The notes below the pieces were generated by a model, which saw nothing but the letters and a program-made list of their open reading frames with translations, was not told the origin of the DNA and searched no databases. Below, one piece after another: positions 1-8,469 of a DNA stretch of 64,000 bases. Position 1 is the first letter of the stretch, and each line of letters begins with the position of its first letter. The DNA comes from Occultella gossypii (GTDB lineage: Bacteria; Actinomycetota; Actinomycetes; Actinomycetales; Beutenbergiaceae), in contig NZ_JAGSHT010000010.1 in NCBI RefSeq assembly GCF_019947135.1, forward strand, positions 62,001 to 126,000, given 5' to 3'. A program made the translations under genes and the position numbers.

Positions 1-1512
1 GGGTTCCCCTCGTGGCTGCTGACCGACGACGCGGCCGCCGGTGCGCTGCGCACCTCGGACCCGGCCTACCTCGCCCACGTCGACGAGTGGTTCGACGTCC
101 TGATCCCGATCATCGCCGAGCGCCAGCTCACCCGAGGCGGCCCGGTCATCGCCGTGCAGGCGGAGAACGAGTACGGCAGCTACGGCAACGACGCCGCCTA
201 CCTGCGGGCGATGGCCGACGGGCTTCGGGCGCGCGGGATCGACGTGCTGCTGTTCACCTCGGACGGCCCGGAGCCGCTGATGCTGGCCGGTGGCACGGTG
301 CCGGGCCTGCTCGCGACGGCGAACTTCGGTTCACGGCAGGCCGAGGCCTTCGCGGAACTCGCCCGGGCGCGCCCGGACCAGCCCGGGATGTGCATGGAGT
401 TCTGGAACGGCTGGTTCGACCACTGGGGCGCCCGGCACCACACCCGCGACGCCGCGAGCGCCGCCGAGGAACTGGCCGGGATGCTCGCGGACGGCCGCTC
501 GGTGAACTTCTACATGGCGCACGGCGGCACGAACTTCGGGGTCTGGGCCGGCGCGAACTGCCACGACGCCGAAGACGCCGGTGCGGGACCTGGGTATCAG
601 CCGACCATCACCTCCTACGACTACGACGCCCCCATCGCCGAGGACGGCGCGCTCACCGCGAAGTTCGAGGCGTTCCGGGACGTGATCGCCGCGCACACCG
701 GGCGCACGCCGCCCGCTCCCCCGTCGGCCCCGGTGCGGCTGGCCCCGCGCACGGTCGAGGTGCAGGCCTCCCTCGACCTCGGCGCCGTGCTCGACGGCGT
801 CCCAACGGTTTCCGCACCGACGCCCCGTTCGTTCGAGCGGCTCGGCATCCACCACGGTGTGGTCCGGTACGTCACCACGGTGCCGTCGACGACGCCGCCG
901 ATCCCGGCCGCGGACCTGCACCTGGACGGTCTGGCCGACCTCGCCACCGTGATGGTCAACGGCGCACTCGTCGGCCGCCTCGGCCGCACCCAGGCGGACC
1001 CCGCGTACGGCCCGGCGGGCGACGGCCTGCGGATCGAGCTGGACCAGCCCGTGAACACGATCGAGATCACCGTCACCTCGCTCGGCCGGGTGAACTTCGG
1101 CCGCCACCTGCGCGATCCCAAGGGCTTGGCCGCGGTGCGGTTCTCGCACCAGCACCTGTTCGGCTGGGAGCATGCGGGCCTGGACCTGACCACGCTGCCG
1201 GAACTGGACTGGTCGGCCGCGGAGCCGACCACCGCCGTCGGGCTCGAGCCGGTCACCGGCGCCGGCGTGCACCGGGCGGAACTGGACCTGACCGAGGTCG
1301 GCGACGGCTACCTGGCACTGCCGGGCTGGCGGGAGGGGTACGTGTTCCTGAACGGCTTCAACCTCGGCCGCTACTGGAACGCCGCGGGCCCCCAGCGCAC
1401 GCTCTACGCACCCGCGCCGTGCTGGCGCGTCGGCAGCAACGAGTTGGTGGTGGTCGAGTTCAGCGGTGCCGGGGACAGCATCGAGATCCGGCAGGACGCC
1501 GACCTCGGCTGA
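1..1512 (+). CDS. Beta-galactosidase, GH35 family (5' end missing)
   Basis: The reading frame is open from base 1 and encodes the last 503 residues. GH35 enzymes remove terminal beta-galactosyl residues. The segment QAENEYG (fragment residues 53-59) is the GH35 acid/base motif, with E57 the likely proton donor; MEFWNGWFDHWG carries the likely nucleophile near residue 133. A (beta/alpha)8 catalytic part is followed by beta-sandwich jelly-roll regions typical of the family, ending with NGFNLGRYWN. GH35 proteins are usually near 580-600 residues, so roughly 80-100 residues lie outside the window. No signal peptide can be judged. The next gene ends 23 bp downstream on the opposite strand, so this is the last gene of its transcript. 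Confidence 0.93.
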   Translation, partial: GFPSWLLTDDAAAGALRTSDPAYLAHVDEWFDVLIPIIAERQLTRGGPVIAVQAENEYGSYGNDAAYLRAMADGLRARGIDVLLFTSDGPEPLMLAGGTVPGLLATANFGSRQAEAFAELARARPDQPGMCMEFWNGWFDHWGARHHTRDAASAAEELAGMLADGRSVNFYMAHGGTNFGVWAGANCHDAEDAGAGPGYQPTITSYDYDAPIAEDGALTAKFEAFRDVIAAHTGRTPPAPPSAPVRLAPRTVEVQASLDLGAVLDGVPTVSAPTPRSFERLGIHHGVVRYVTTVPSTTPPIPAADLHLDGLADLATVMVNGALVGRLGRTQADPAYGPAGDGLRIELDQPVNTIEITVTSLGRVNFGRHLRDPKGLAAVRFSHQHLFGWEHAGLDLTTLPELDWSAAEPTTAVGLEPVTGAGVHRAELDLTEVGDGYLALPGWREGYVFLNGFNLGRYWNAAGPQRTLYAPAPCWRVGSNELVVVEFSGAGDSIEIRQDADLG

Positions 1513-1535
1513 GCAAGGGCGCGCGCCCCCGGCCG

Positions 1536-3020
1536 CTAGTCCCCGCCGCCCCCGGAACGGCTGGATCCGACCAGGTCTCCGGCCTTCCAGTCGGCCCAAC
1601 CCGGCTGACCCGCCATGAACGCCTCGATCTCCTCCTTGGACGCGGCGAGCGTGGGGTCGTTCCTGAGGTAGTGCCGCGTCTCCCGCACGATCAAGCCGCT
1701 CAGCACCAGCAGACCGATGAGGTTCGGCAGCGCCATCAACCCGTTCATCACGTCGGAGAAGTTCCACACCACCCCGAGCTGCACGGTGCAGCCGACGAAC
1801 ACCACGAGCGAGAAGATCACCCGGAACGGCATCACTGCGCGCCGCCCGATCAATCGTTCGACGTTGCGCTCGCCGTAGTAGGACCAGCCCAGGATGGTGG
1901 AGAAGGCGAACAGCGCCAGCCCGATGGTGACGACCCAGTGGCCCCACTCCCCCGGCAGGCCGTGGGTGAACGCCTCGCCGGTCATGATCGCGGCCGAGAT
2001 CTGCTCCCCGGCGGCGTCCACCTCGCTCCAGACCCCGGTGGTGATGATCACCAGCCCCGTGCAGCTGACCACGATGATCGTGTCGATGAAGGTCTGGGTC
2101 ATGGACACCAGGCCCTGGCGGACCGGGTGGGTGGTCTTCGCCGCCGCGGCCGCGATCGCCGCCGAGCCCATCCCGGACTCGTTGGAGAAGATGCCGCGCG
2201 CCACCCCGTACTGGACCGCGATGATGATGGCCGAGCCGGCGAAACCGCCCACCGCGGACGTGCCGGTGAACGCGTCGGTGAAGATCTGCGCGAACGCACC
2301 GGGCAGGGCCTGCACGTTCACGGCGAGGATGTACAGCGCGCTGAGCACGTAGAACACGATCATGATCGGCACCAGGGCGGCGGTCACGCGGCCGATGGAC
2401 TTGATCCCACCGACGAGCACCACGAATGCCAGCAGGGTCAGCACCACCCCGGTCACCACCACCGGCACACCGAAACTGTGCTCCAGGTTCGTGGCGATCG
2501 AGTTGCCCTGCGTCATGTTCCCGATCCCGAAGCAGGCGATCGTGGCGAACACCGCGAACGTCAGCGCCAGGACCTTGCCCGCCTTGTTGTTGATCGCGCG
2601 TTCCAGGTAGTACTGCGGCCCACCCGACTTCTCCCCGGCGGCGTCGGTGGTGCGGAACCGGACGGCGAGGAAGGCCTCCGAGTACTTCGAGGCCATGCCG
2701 AGCAGCCCGGTCACCCACATCCAGAACAGTGCGCCCGGCCCACCGATGCCGATGGCCGTGGCGACCCCCACGATGTTGCCGGTGCCGACGGTGGCGGCCA
2801 ACGCCGTCGTGAGTGCCTGGAACTGGGAGATGTCCCCCTCGGCGCCCACGTCCTTACGCCGCAGCAACCCCAGGCGCAAGGCCGCGCCCAGGGTGCGGAA
2901 CTGCAGCCCGCCGAGCCTGATCGTCAGGTACAGCCCGGTGCCGAGCAGCAACGGGATGAGCAGGTACGGGCCCCACACCACCGAGCCGATCTGCCCGAGT
3001 ACCTCTTCCAGTCGTGACAT
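1536..3020 (-). CDS. Sodium:alanine symporter, AGCS family
   Basis: Encodes 494 residues with about ten hydrophobic segments. The AGCS family moves alanine or glycine into the cell with Na+. Family hallmarks include GNIVGVATAI early in the protein, NESGMGSAAIAAAAA in the middle, and a conserved GWSYYGERNVERL segment near the C-terminus. A longer frame opens at 3074, but the ATG at 3020 follows a GGGGGAT ribosome site and gives the normal N-terminus MSRLEEVLGQ, so I chose it. It lies 110 bp downstream of metS on the same strand, forming a group of Na+-coupled amino-acid carriers. Substrate specificity cannot be read from sequence. Confidence 0.93.
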   Translation of the reverse strand: MSRLEEVLGQIGSVVWGPYLLIPLLLGTGLYLTIRLGGLQFRTLGAALRLGLLRRKDVGAEGDISQFQALTTALAATVGTGNIVGVATAIGIGGPGALFWMWVTGLLGMASKYSEAFLAVRFRTTDAAGEKSGGPQYYLERAINNKAGKVLALTFAVFATIACFGIGNMTQGNSIATNLEHSFGVPVVVTGVVLTLLAFVVLVGGIKSIGRVTAALVPIMIVFYVLSALYILAVNVQALPGAFAQIFTDAFTGTSAVGGFAGSAIIIAVQYGVARGIFSNESGMGSAAIAAAAAKTTHPVRQGLVSMTQTFIDTIIVVSCTGLVIITTGVWSEVDAAGEQISAAIMTGEAFTHGLPGEWGHWVVTIGLALFAFSTILGWSYYGERNVERLIGRRAVMPFRVIFSLVVFVGCTVQLGVVWNFSDVMNGLMALPNLIGLLVLSGLIVRETRHYLRNDPTLAASKEEIEAFMAGQPGWADWKAGDLVGSSRSGGGGD

Positions 3021-3130
3021 CGAATCCCCCGATCCTTCGTCGCCGTCGAGAACGTGTCTGCCTCGGCCGGTCATCTCCCGACGAGCGTGCCAGCCCCGTG
3101 TTTCGCCCGGGTGACCCGCAGGTCACGCGC

Positions 3131-3277
3131 TCACGTGGACGGCGGGTACTCCTGGTGCCCGTCCTCGACCACGTCGAACTCCTCCGGATGCTTGCGCAGG
3201 TGCAGCAGCGCCGCCACCAGCCCGCCCCAGACCAGGAGCAGGGCCACCACCAACATCACGATCGCCGCAGCACTCAT
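3131..3277 (-). CDS. metS: MetS-like small subunit of NSS transporter (48 aa)
   Basis: A 48-residue membrane protein read from ATG at 3277. One hydrophobic helix (AAIVMLVVALLLVWGGLVAA) is followed by a charged cytoplasmic tail HLRKHPEEFDVVEDG. Its ATG overlaps the TGA of the upstream NSS transporter (ATGA), indicating translational coupling. Known biology: in Corynebacterium glutamicum the MetPS system needs both the NSS carrier MetP and the approximately 60-residue MetS for methionine/alanine uptake. Size, topology, position and the overlapping arrangement match MetS; substrate assignment is inferred. The gene is short enough to be missed by length-filtered gene calling. Confidence 0.82.
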   Translation of the reverse strand: MSAAAIVMLVVALLLVWGGLVAALLHLRKHPEEFDVVEDGHQEYPPST

Positions 3278-4797
3278 CGCGACTCACCTCCCTCGACGAG
3301 CAACGACTCGTCCTCGACCACCCCGCGTCGCCACGGGATGAGACTGACCAGCACGGCGATCACGATCAGGCCGATCGCCACGCCCCAGCCGAACACCGCC
3401 ACGTAGCCGGCCGGCATCTCGCCGTAACCCTCCCGGATCCGGGTGACCACCTCGCTGATGAACATGTAGCCGAGCACGAGCGGGGTGACGACCCCGAGCA
3501 GGATGAACCAGGTGCGCCCGATCTTGAACGAGGACACCGAGTTGACGTGCCTGGCGAGCTCGGGGAACTTGCGCAGGCCCCAGCCGATGACGATCACGCT
3601 AACCAGCGCGGCACCGACGATCCCGAAGTTGTTCGCGAAGTTGTCCACCACGTCCAGCAGGTTGAGCCCGGTGGTGGTGGGGAACAACGCGACCGAGACG
3701 ACCGCCATCAGCCCACCGGCGATCAGCACGGACTTCGTGCGGCTCCAGCCGAGTTTGTCCTCCACGCCCGCGAGGACCACCTGCACGATCGACACGAGCG
3801 AGGTGATCCCGGCGAGGACCAGCGAGAGGAAGAACAGCACCCCGAACAGGCTGCCGCCGGGCATCGTGGAGATGATCGCCGGGAACGCGATGAACGCGAG
3901 CCCGATCCCGGACTCGGCCACGTCGGCGACCCCGACTCCGCTGGCCTGGGCCATGAACCCGAGGGCCGCGAACACCCCGATGCCGGCGAGGATCTCGAAG
4001 CCGGAATTGGAGAACGCCACCACCAGGCCGGAGCCGGTCAGGTTCGACTTGCGCTTGAGGTAGGAGGCGTACGTGATCATGATCCCGAAGCCCACGGACA
4101 GCGAGAAGAAGATCTGGCCGTAGGCGGCGATCCACACCTGCGAGTTCGTCAGCGCCTCCCAGTTCGGCGTGAACAGGGCGTCCAGGCCGAGCATCGCGCC
4201 GGGCTGGCGCAGCCCCTGGATCACCATGACCACGAAGATGACGATCAGCACCGGGATGAAGATCTGGGCGAGCCGGGCGATGCCACCCTGGACGCCGAGC
4301 CGGTGCACCACGAGGGTGAACAGCCAGATGATGATCAGTGGGATGCCGACCGCCGGCACCCAGGACCCGCCGAGGGTGAACTCCCCGCTCTGCTGCAGGA
4401 AGTCGCCGCCGAAGAAGCCCCCTGGGTCATCGCCCCAGGCCTGGTTGATCGAGAAGCCGGTGTAGCGGACCGCCCACGCGATCACGACCGCGTAGTAGAC
4501 GGCGATCACGAAGCAGATCCCCACCTGCCACCAGCCGATGGACTCCGCGGCCCCGCCGAGTCGGCGGTAGGCCAGCGGGGACGACGCCCGGAACCGGTGC
4601 CCGATCGCGTAGTCCAGGAACAGCAGCGGGATACCCGCGGTGAGCAACGCCACCAGGTACGGGATGATGAAGGCGCCGCCGCCGTTCTCGTAGGCCACGT
4701 ACGGGAACCGCCAGATGTTCCCCAACCCGATGGCCGACCCGACGGCAGCGAAGATGAACGCCCGCCGTCCCTTGAATTCTTCTCGTGCCTGCTCCAC
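3274..4797 (-). CDS. metP: Sodium-dependent amino-acid transporter, NSS/SNF family (MetP-like)
   Basis: Encodes 507 residues with about 12 membrane segments. The N-terminus has the NSS signature GLGNIWRFPYVAYENGGGAF, where the unwound first helix binds Na+ and substrate. Start is GTG at 4797, preceded at good distance by GGGAG; no better ATG is in frame. The stop overlaps the start of the metS-like gene, so the two probably form one MetPS-type complex for Na+-driven uptake of methionine, alanine or related neutral amino acids. The family is certain; the MetP name rests on the small partner gene. Confidence 0.9.
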   Translation of the reverse strand: MEQAREEFKGRRAFIFAAVGSAIGLGNIWRFPYVAYENGGGAFIIPYLVALLTAGIPLLFLDYAIGHRFRASSPLAYRRLGGAAESIGWWQVGICFVIAVYYAVVIAWAVRYTGFSINQAWGDDPGGFFGGDFLQQSGEFTLGGSWVPAVGIPLIIIWLFTLVVHRLGVQGGIARLAQIFIPVLIVIFVVMVIQGLRQPGAMLGLDALFTPNWEALTNSQVWIAAYGQIFFSLSVGFGIMITYASYLKRKSNLTGSGLVVAFSNSGFEILAGIGVFAALGFMAQASGVGVADVAESGIGLAFIAFPAIISTMPGGSLFGVLFFLSLVLAGITSLVSIVQVVLAGVEDKLGWSRTKSVLIAGGLMAVVSVALFPTTTGLNLLDVVDNFANNFGIVGAALVSVIVIGWGLRKFPELARHVNSVSSFKIGRTWFILLGVVTPLVLGYMFISEVVTRIREGYGEMPAGYVAVFGWGVAIGLIVIAVLVSLIPWRRGVVEDESLLVEGGESR

Positions 4798-4848
4798 GTC
4801 ATGCTCCCTTGCACTCGATGGTTCGTTGCCGGGCCCCCGGCCCTGGAA

Positions 4849-5700
4849 TCAGCCGGCCCCGTCGATCCGCCCCGCGTCACCCTCGGGCACATCCTGCACG
4901 TCATGCACAACGGAAACGCTGCCCGTGACGGTACTCACCTTCACGAAGCTTGTCCCGGCGCCGCGCGGCTCGGAGACCGATGTGGACGACGGGCCGGAAC
5001 CGCCGCGGCGGTCCACGCCGTCGACGACGACCGGCGCGCTCACGCCGTGCACACTCAGGTCCAGGCCGACGTCCGCCGCGAGCGTCACCGCGATCGCCGC
5101 CGACACGCCGGTCACCGAAACCACGGACGACGGCGTCGTCGGGGACACGGCGACGTCACCTGAGACCGTGGTCACCGACAGGCGGGGCACTGCCCCGCCG
5201 ACGAACGTGGTGCCGGTCGCGGTGGTGACGTTGGCCGGTCCGGTGTGCTCCTGGATCACGATCGGACCGGACGCGGTGCGTACCGTGACCGAACCGGTGG
5301 TCCGTTCGGTTCGGACCGGCCCGGACGCGCTGTTGACGGTCAGGTCCTCGGCCACGTCCGCGACGGACACGGCCGCACCGACCGTGGCGGCGGTGACCCG
5401 GATCCCGGGGCCGACGGCGATCCGGACCCGGGCGCGGTCGTCGGCGGTGAAGGACGTGAGCCGCTTCAGCCAGCCCTCCCAGCCGATCGAGGGGTAGCCG
5501 ATGGTCAGGCGCCCGCCATCGGTGGCCACCTCCAGGGGTGCCCCGTCCACCTCGTCGACGTCGATGTGCAGGCCGGGCTCGGCTCGGGCGACGACCTCCG
5601 CGCCGCCCTTGATGAGCTGGACACGGACCTCCGTGACGCCGTCGGACCCGCCGATCTCGATCGACTCCGGCCCGGTGATGATCCGACTCGTTGCTGCCAT
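4849..5700 (-). CDS. DUF4097-type beta-helix protein, function unknown
   Basis: Encodes 283 residues with no membrane segment or signal peptide. It is built of repeated short beta strands of the form V-x-V-x-x-A-S-G/T-V-S-G (for example NSASGPVRTERTTGSVTVRTASG), the pattern of DUF4097 putative adhesin-like beta solenoids. In actinobacteria such proteins are cytosolic or membrane-linked and their role is unknown. The ATG at 5700 follows a GAGGAG ribosome site. It is transcribed in the same direction as the MetPS genes, 51 bp upstream of the transporter, so joint transcription is possible. Confidence 0.8.
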   Translation of the reverse strand: MAATSRIITGPESIEIGGSDGVTEVRVQLIKGGAEVVARAEPGLHIDVDEVDGAPLEVATDGGRLTIGYPSIGWEGWLKRLTSFTADDRARVRIAVGPGIRVTAATVGAAVSVADVAEDLTVNSASGPVRTERTTGSVTVRTASGPIVIQEHTGPANVTTATGTTFVGGAVPRLSVTTVSGDVAVSPTTPSSVVSVTGVSAAIAVTLAADVGLDLSVHGVSAPVVVDGVDRRGGSGPSSTSVSEPRGAGTSFVKVSTVTGSVSVVHDVQDVPEGDAGRIDGAG

Positions 5701-5739
5701 GTGCTGAGCTCCTCGTGATCGGTTGCGTGGGCTTACGTG

Positions 5740-6723
5740 CTATCGGGTGAGGACGACCTTGCCGAACGCGGCACCCGAGGCGAGCCGCTCAAAGGCGGTG
5801 CGGACCGCCATCGAGCCCGTGTCGTCGTCGGTGAAGTCGTGGACGGAGTCGATGACCGGACGGATCCCGGCCGCGACCATGGCGTCCCGGACGGCCGTGA
5901 GCTCGGCGAGCGTGCCCATCGTGGTGCCGATCACCCTCAGGCTGCGGAAGAACACCCGGTTCAGGTCCGCGGACGGTGCGGGCCCACTGGTCGCTCCCGC
6001 GACGGCGATCACGCCACCGGGGCGAAGCGATCGCAGGGAGTGGCCCCACGTGGCCTCGCCGACGGTCTCCAGCACGGCGTCGACGGGGGCGATGCGGGTG
6101 CCCGAGGTGACCGCGTCGTGGGCGCCGAGCCGGCGGGCTCGGTCGAGCTTGCCCTGGTCCCGGGAGGTGACGGTGACGTGCGCACCGCCGAGGCGGGCGA
6201 GCAGGATCGCCGCGGTGGCGACGCCGCCGCCGGCGCCCTGGATGAGCACCCGCTGGCCCGGGGTGACCCCGGCGGCGGCGTACAGCATCCGGTAGGCCGT
6301 CAGGTACGCCGTCGGCAGGCAGGCGGCCTCGGCGAAGCTCCACTCGGCGGGCTTGTCGACGACGTTGCGGACCGGGACGTGCACATACTCGGCGCAGGTG
6401 CCGGGGTGCAGTTCGGACAGCAGGGTCCGTTTCGGGTCGAGCGTCTCCTCACCGGTCCAGCCCGGTGCGGTGATCACCGAGTGCACGATGACCTCGCGCC
6501 CGTCGTCGGTGACCCCGGCGGCGTCGGTGCCGAGGATCATCGGCAACCGGTCCGCGGGCAGGCCGACCCCGCGCAGGCTCCACAGGTCGTGGTGGTTCAG
6601 CGCGGCCGCGCGCACCCCGACCCGCAGCCAGCCGGCCGGCGCCTCGGGTTCGGGCAGGTCGGCGACCTCGAGCCCGGCCAGCGGGTCCTCGGGGTGCTGA
6701 CTGGCGGCATAGGCGCAACGCAT
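5740..6723 (-). CDS. Zinc-binding-dehydrogenase family (MDR) quinone oxidoreductase-like protein
   Basis: Encodes 327 residues of the medium-chain dehydrogenase/reductase superfamily. An N-terminal GroES-like domain contains ALNHHDLWSLRG and LPMILGTDAAG; the C-terminal Rossmann domain has the nucleotide loop IQGAGGGVATAAI and LGAHDAVTSGT. The cysteine cluster of structural zinc is absent, which favours a zinc-free NADPH:quinone reductase or enoyl-reductase-like enzyme. Substrate unknown. The start at 6723 has a TAGGGT hexamer 6 nt upstream and no Shine-Dalgarno sequence, so the mRNA is probably leaderless. It is divergent from the ABC operon beginning at 7105. Confidence 0.88.
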   Translation of the reverse strand: MRCAYAASQHPEDPLAGLEVADLPEPEAPAGWLRVGVRAAALNHHDLWSLRGVGLPADRLPMILGTDAAGVTDDGREVIVHSVITAPGWTGEETLDPKRTLLSELHPGTCAEYVHVPVRNVVDKPAEWSFAEAACLPTAYLTAYRMLYAAAGVTPGQRVLIQGAGGGVATAAILLARLGGAHVTVTSRDQGKLDRARRLGAHDAVTSGTRIAPVDAVLETVGEATWGHSLRSLRPGGVIAVAGATSGPAPSADLNRVFFRSLRVIGTTMGTLAELTAVRDAMVAAGIRPVIDSVHDFTDDDTGSMAVRTAFERLASGAAFGKVVLTR

Positions 6724-6729
6724 CGCCTC

Positions 6730-6735
6730 ACCCTA
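6730..6735 (-). promoter_or_regulatory. Leaderless -10 box (TAGGGT) for the MDR gene
   Basis: TAGGGT on the minus strand sits exactly 6 nt before the ATG at 6723, the spacing expected when transcription begins at the start codon itself. The six intervening bases contain no usable ribosome site. Confidence 0.5.
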
Positions 6736-7104
6736 ACCACTTGCCCCCGACCACGCGTCCCGGCCGCGATCGTGACCAGATCGTGCCCACCGGTTTCCTT
6801 GACAGCACTCGCCCGTAGGACCAGCATGAAACGGCTGGCGGTCAGCGATGACCGTGCCCCGGGATGCGCCCCACGACCGACGGAGCATCTAGCGCCCCTG
6901 AGGGCACGTGCGCGTCACCCGCCGTTGAGGAGTGGCCCAGTGGTGCGGAACCCCGTCCCCGGCCGAACGGTCGGCCGAACTCGGATCCCCTGCGGCATGA
7001 CGTCCTCCTGCCTTCTGCGACGAGCCCTCGGGCGGCGCCGCGGCAACGGCTCATCCATGGATCCATCCCGTCGGTGATCCGGCGGGCGGGCACAGGAGTC
7101 AGAT
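6736..7104 (+). promoter_or_regulatory. Long intergenic region with candidate promoter and operator of the ABC operon
   Basis: No convincing gene is present here. It holds a TTGACA -35 box at 6799-6804 with a weak CAGCAT -10 at 6822-6827 (17-bp spacing), a direct repeat GATCGTG at 6768 and 6779 (11-bp period, upstream of the -35), and a perfect inverted repeat CGGTCA-GCGA-TGACCG at 6839-6854 just downstream of the predicted start of transcription. The latter is well placed for a repressor. No regulator gene is adjacent, so the binding protein is unknown. A leader of roughly 270 nt precedes the ATG at 7105, which has AGGAG in front. Confidence 0.45.
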
Positions 7105-8415
7105 ATGAGAGCGACAAGAGGTCAGTTCCGGGTAGTCGTCGTCGGCGGCGCGGCCCTCGCCCTGGTCCTCGCCGCGTGCGGGGGCGGCGAGGAGGACGGC
7201 GACGGCGGTGAGGGCGGCGGTGACGAGGAGCTGAGCGGCACCGTGAGTTTCATCGGCTCCTGGTCGGGCGACGAGCAGGACTCGTTCCTGGCCATGGTGG
7301 CGCCATGGGAGGAGGAGACGGGGGTGACGGTGGAGTACACCGGCACCCGTGACCTGAGCCAGCAGCTGACGACCGGCATCGCGTCCGGGAACCTCCCGGA
7401 CATCGCCGGGCTTCCGGGGCCCGGTCCGATGAACGACTGGTATGGCCAGGGTGCCCTGCAGCCTCTCGACTTCGTCGATTTCGACACCTACTCGGGCGCG
7501 ACGCCGGAGGGTTTCGCCGACCTGGGCATGAGTGAGGACGGCACGCTGATCGGTGTCTTCACGAAGGCCGCGGTCAAGGGGCTGATCTACTACAACACCG
7601 CGGTCTGGACCGCGGAGCCGCCCGCGACGTGGGCGGACCTGGAGACCGCGGCCGGTGGCCTGGCCACCGGCGAGACCGCCCAGTGGTGCGTCGGCCTCGA
7701 GTCCGGTGCGACCTCCGGCTGGCCGGCGACCGACTGGATCGAGGACATCGTCCTTCGGCAGGCCGGCCCGGACGTCTACGACCAGTGGGTCGCGGGCGAA
7801 CTGGCGTGGTCCGCGCCGGAGATCACGGCCGCGTTCGAGACCTTCGGCAGCGTGCTCGAGAACTCCTACGGCGGTTCCGACTACATCGTGAACACCGCGT
7901 TCGGCCGCGGCGCCAACCCGATGTTCGAGGACCCGCCCGGTTGCGTGCTGCACCACCAGGCATCCTTCATCACCGACTTCTTCGTCAACGAGGCCGGTGC
8001 CACGCCCGAGCAGTTCGACTTCTTCCCGTTCCCGGACATCGACCCGCAGTACACCGGCGGCGTCACCGGCGGCGGCGACCTCATCGGCATGTTCAACGAC
8101 ACGCCGGAGGCCCGCTCCCTGATCGAGTACCTGCTCACCCCGGAGGCGCAGCAGATCTGGGTCGAGCGGGGCGGTTTCATCTCCGCCAACTCCGGGGTTC
8201 CGCTCGACGTCTACCCGGACGAGACGTCCATGCGCTCGGCGGAGATCCTGCAGAACGCGCAGACGTTCCGGTTCGACGGCTCCGACAACATGCCGGCGGC
8301 GATGAGCGACGCGTTCAACCGTGCCATGGTCGCGTTCGCCCAGAACCCGGGCGACCTCGACTCCATCCTGGCGGGCCTGGACGAGACCCAGACGGACGCC
8401 TACGCCGCCGACTGA
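7105..8415 (+). CDS. Sugar ABC transporter substrate-binding lipoprotein
   Basis: Encodes 436 residues. The signal peptide ends in the lipobox VLAAC with C25 as the lipidated residue, followed by a Gly/Glu/Asp linker, so the protein is anchored outside the membrane. The rest matches family 1 extracellular binding proteins (SBP_bac_1) for oligosaccharides: GTVSFIGSWSGDEQDSF near the start, a central cleft-forming GLESGATSGWPATDWIED, and VTGGGDLIGMFNDTPEARSL. It is the first gene of a three-gene importer operon with the permeases at 8470 and 9441. The adjacent ThuA- and Gfo/Idh/MocA-type genes suggest a disaccharide or glycoside substrate, an inference from context. Confidence 0.9.
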   Translation: MRATRGQFRVVVVGGAALALVLAACGGGEEDGDGGEGGGDEELSGTVSFIGSWSGDEQDSFLAMVAPWEEETGVTVEYTGTRDLSQQLTTGIASGNLPDIAGLPGPGPMNDWYGQGALQPLDFVDFDTYSGATPEGFADLGMSEDGTLIGVFTKAAVKGLIYYNTAVWTAEPPATWADLETAAGGLATGETAQWCVGLESGATSGWPATDWIEDIVLRQAGPDVYDQWVAGELAWSAPEITAAFETFGSVLENSYGGSDYIVNTAFGRGANPMFEDPPGCVLHHQASFITDFFVNEAGATPEQFDFFPFPDIDPQYTGGVTGGGDLIGMFNDTPEARSLIEYLLTPEAQQIWVERGGFISANSGVPLDVYPDETSMRSAEILQNAQTFRFDGSDNMPAAMSDAFNRAMVAFAQNPGDLDSILAGLDETQTDAYAAD

Positions 8416-8420
8416 GCGAT

Positions 8421-8451
8421 CGGCCGGTGGCGGCTCGGCCGCCACCGGCCG
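8421..8451 (+). terminator. Perfect 13-bp hairpin between binding-protein and permease genes
   Basis: CGGCCGGTGGCGG (8421-8433) and its exact complement (8439-8451) enclose a 5-nt loop. It begins 5 nt after the binding-protein stop and lies just before the ribosome site of the permease. There is no T-run, so it more likely acts as a partial terminator or 3' RNA-protecting stem that raises binding-protein levels over permease levels. Confidence 0.65.
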
Positions 8452-8469
8452 GTGCGGAGGGAGATCCAC

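Noticed and set aside
12-3017. 1001-codon open frame on the plus strand
   Set aside because: It is a shadow of the GH35 and AGCS genes; its protein is dominated by Arg/Pro/Gly/His and has no domain, while the other frames show clear families.
6842-7117. Small minus-strand frame in the intergenic region before the ABC operon
   Set aside because: No ribosome site, composition of noncoding DNA, and it overlaps the promoter and start of the binding-protein gene.
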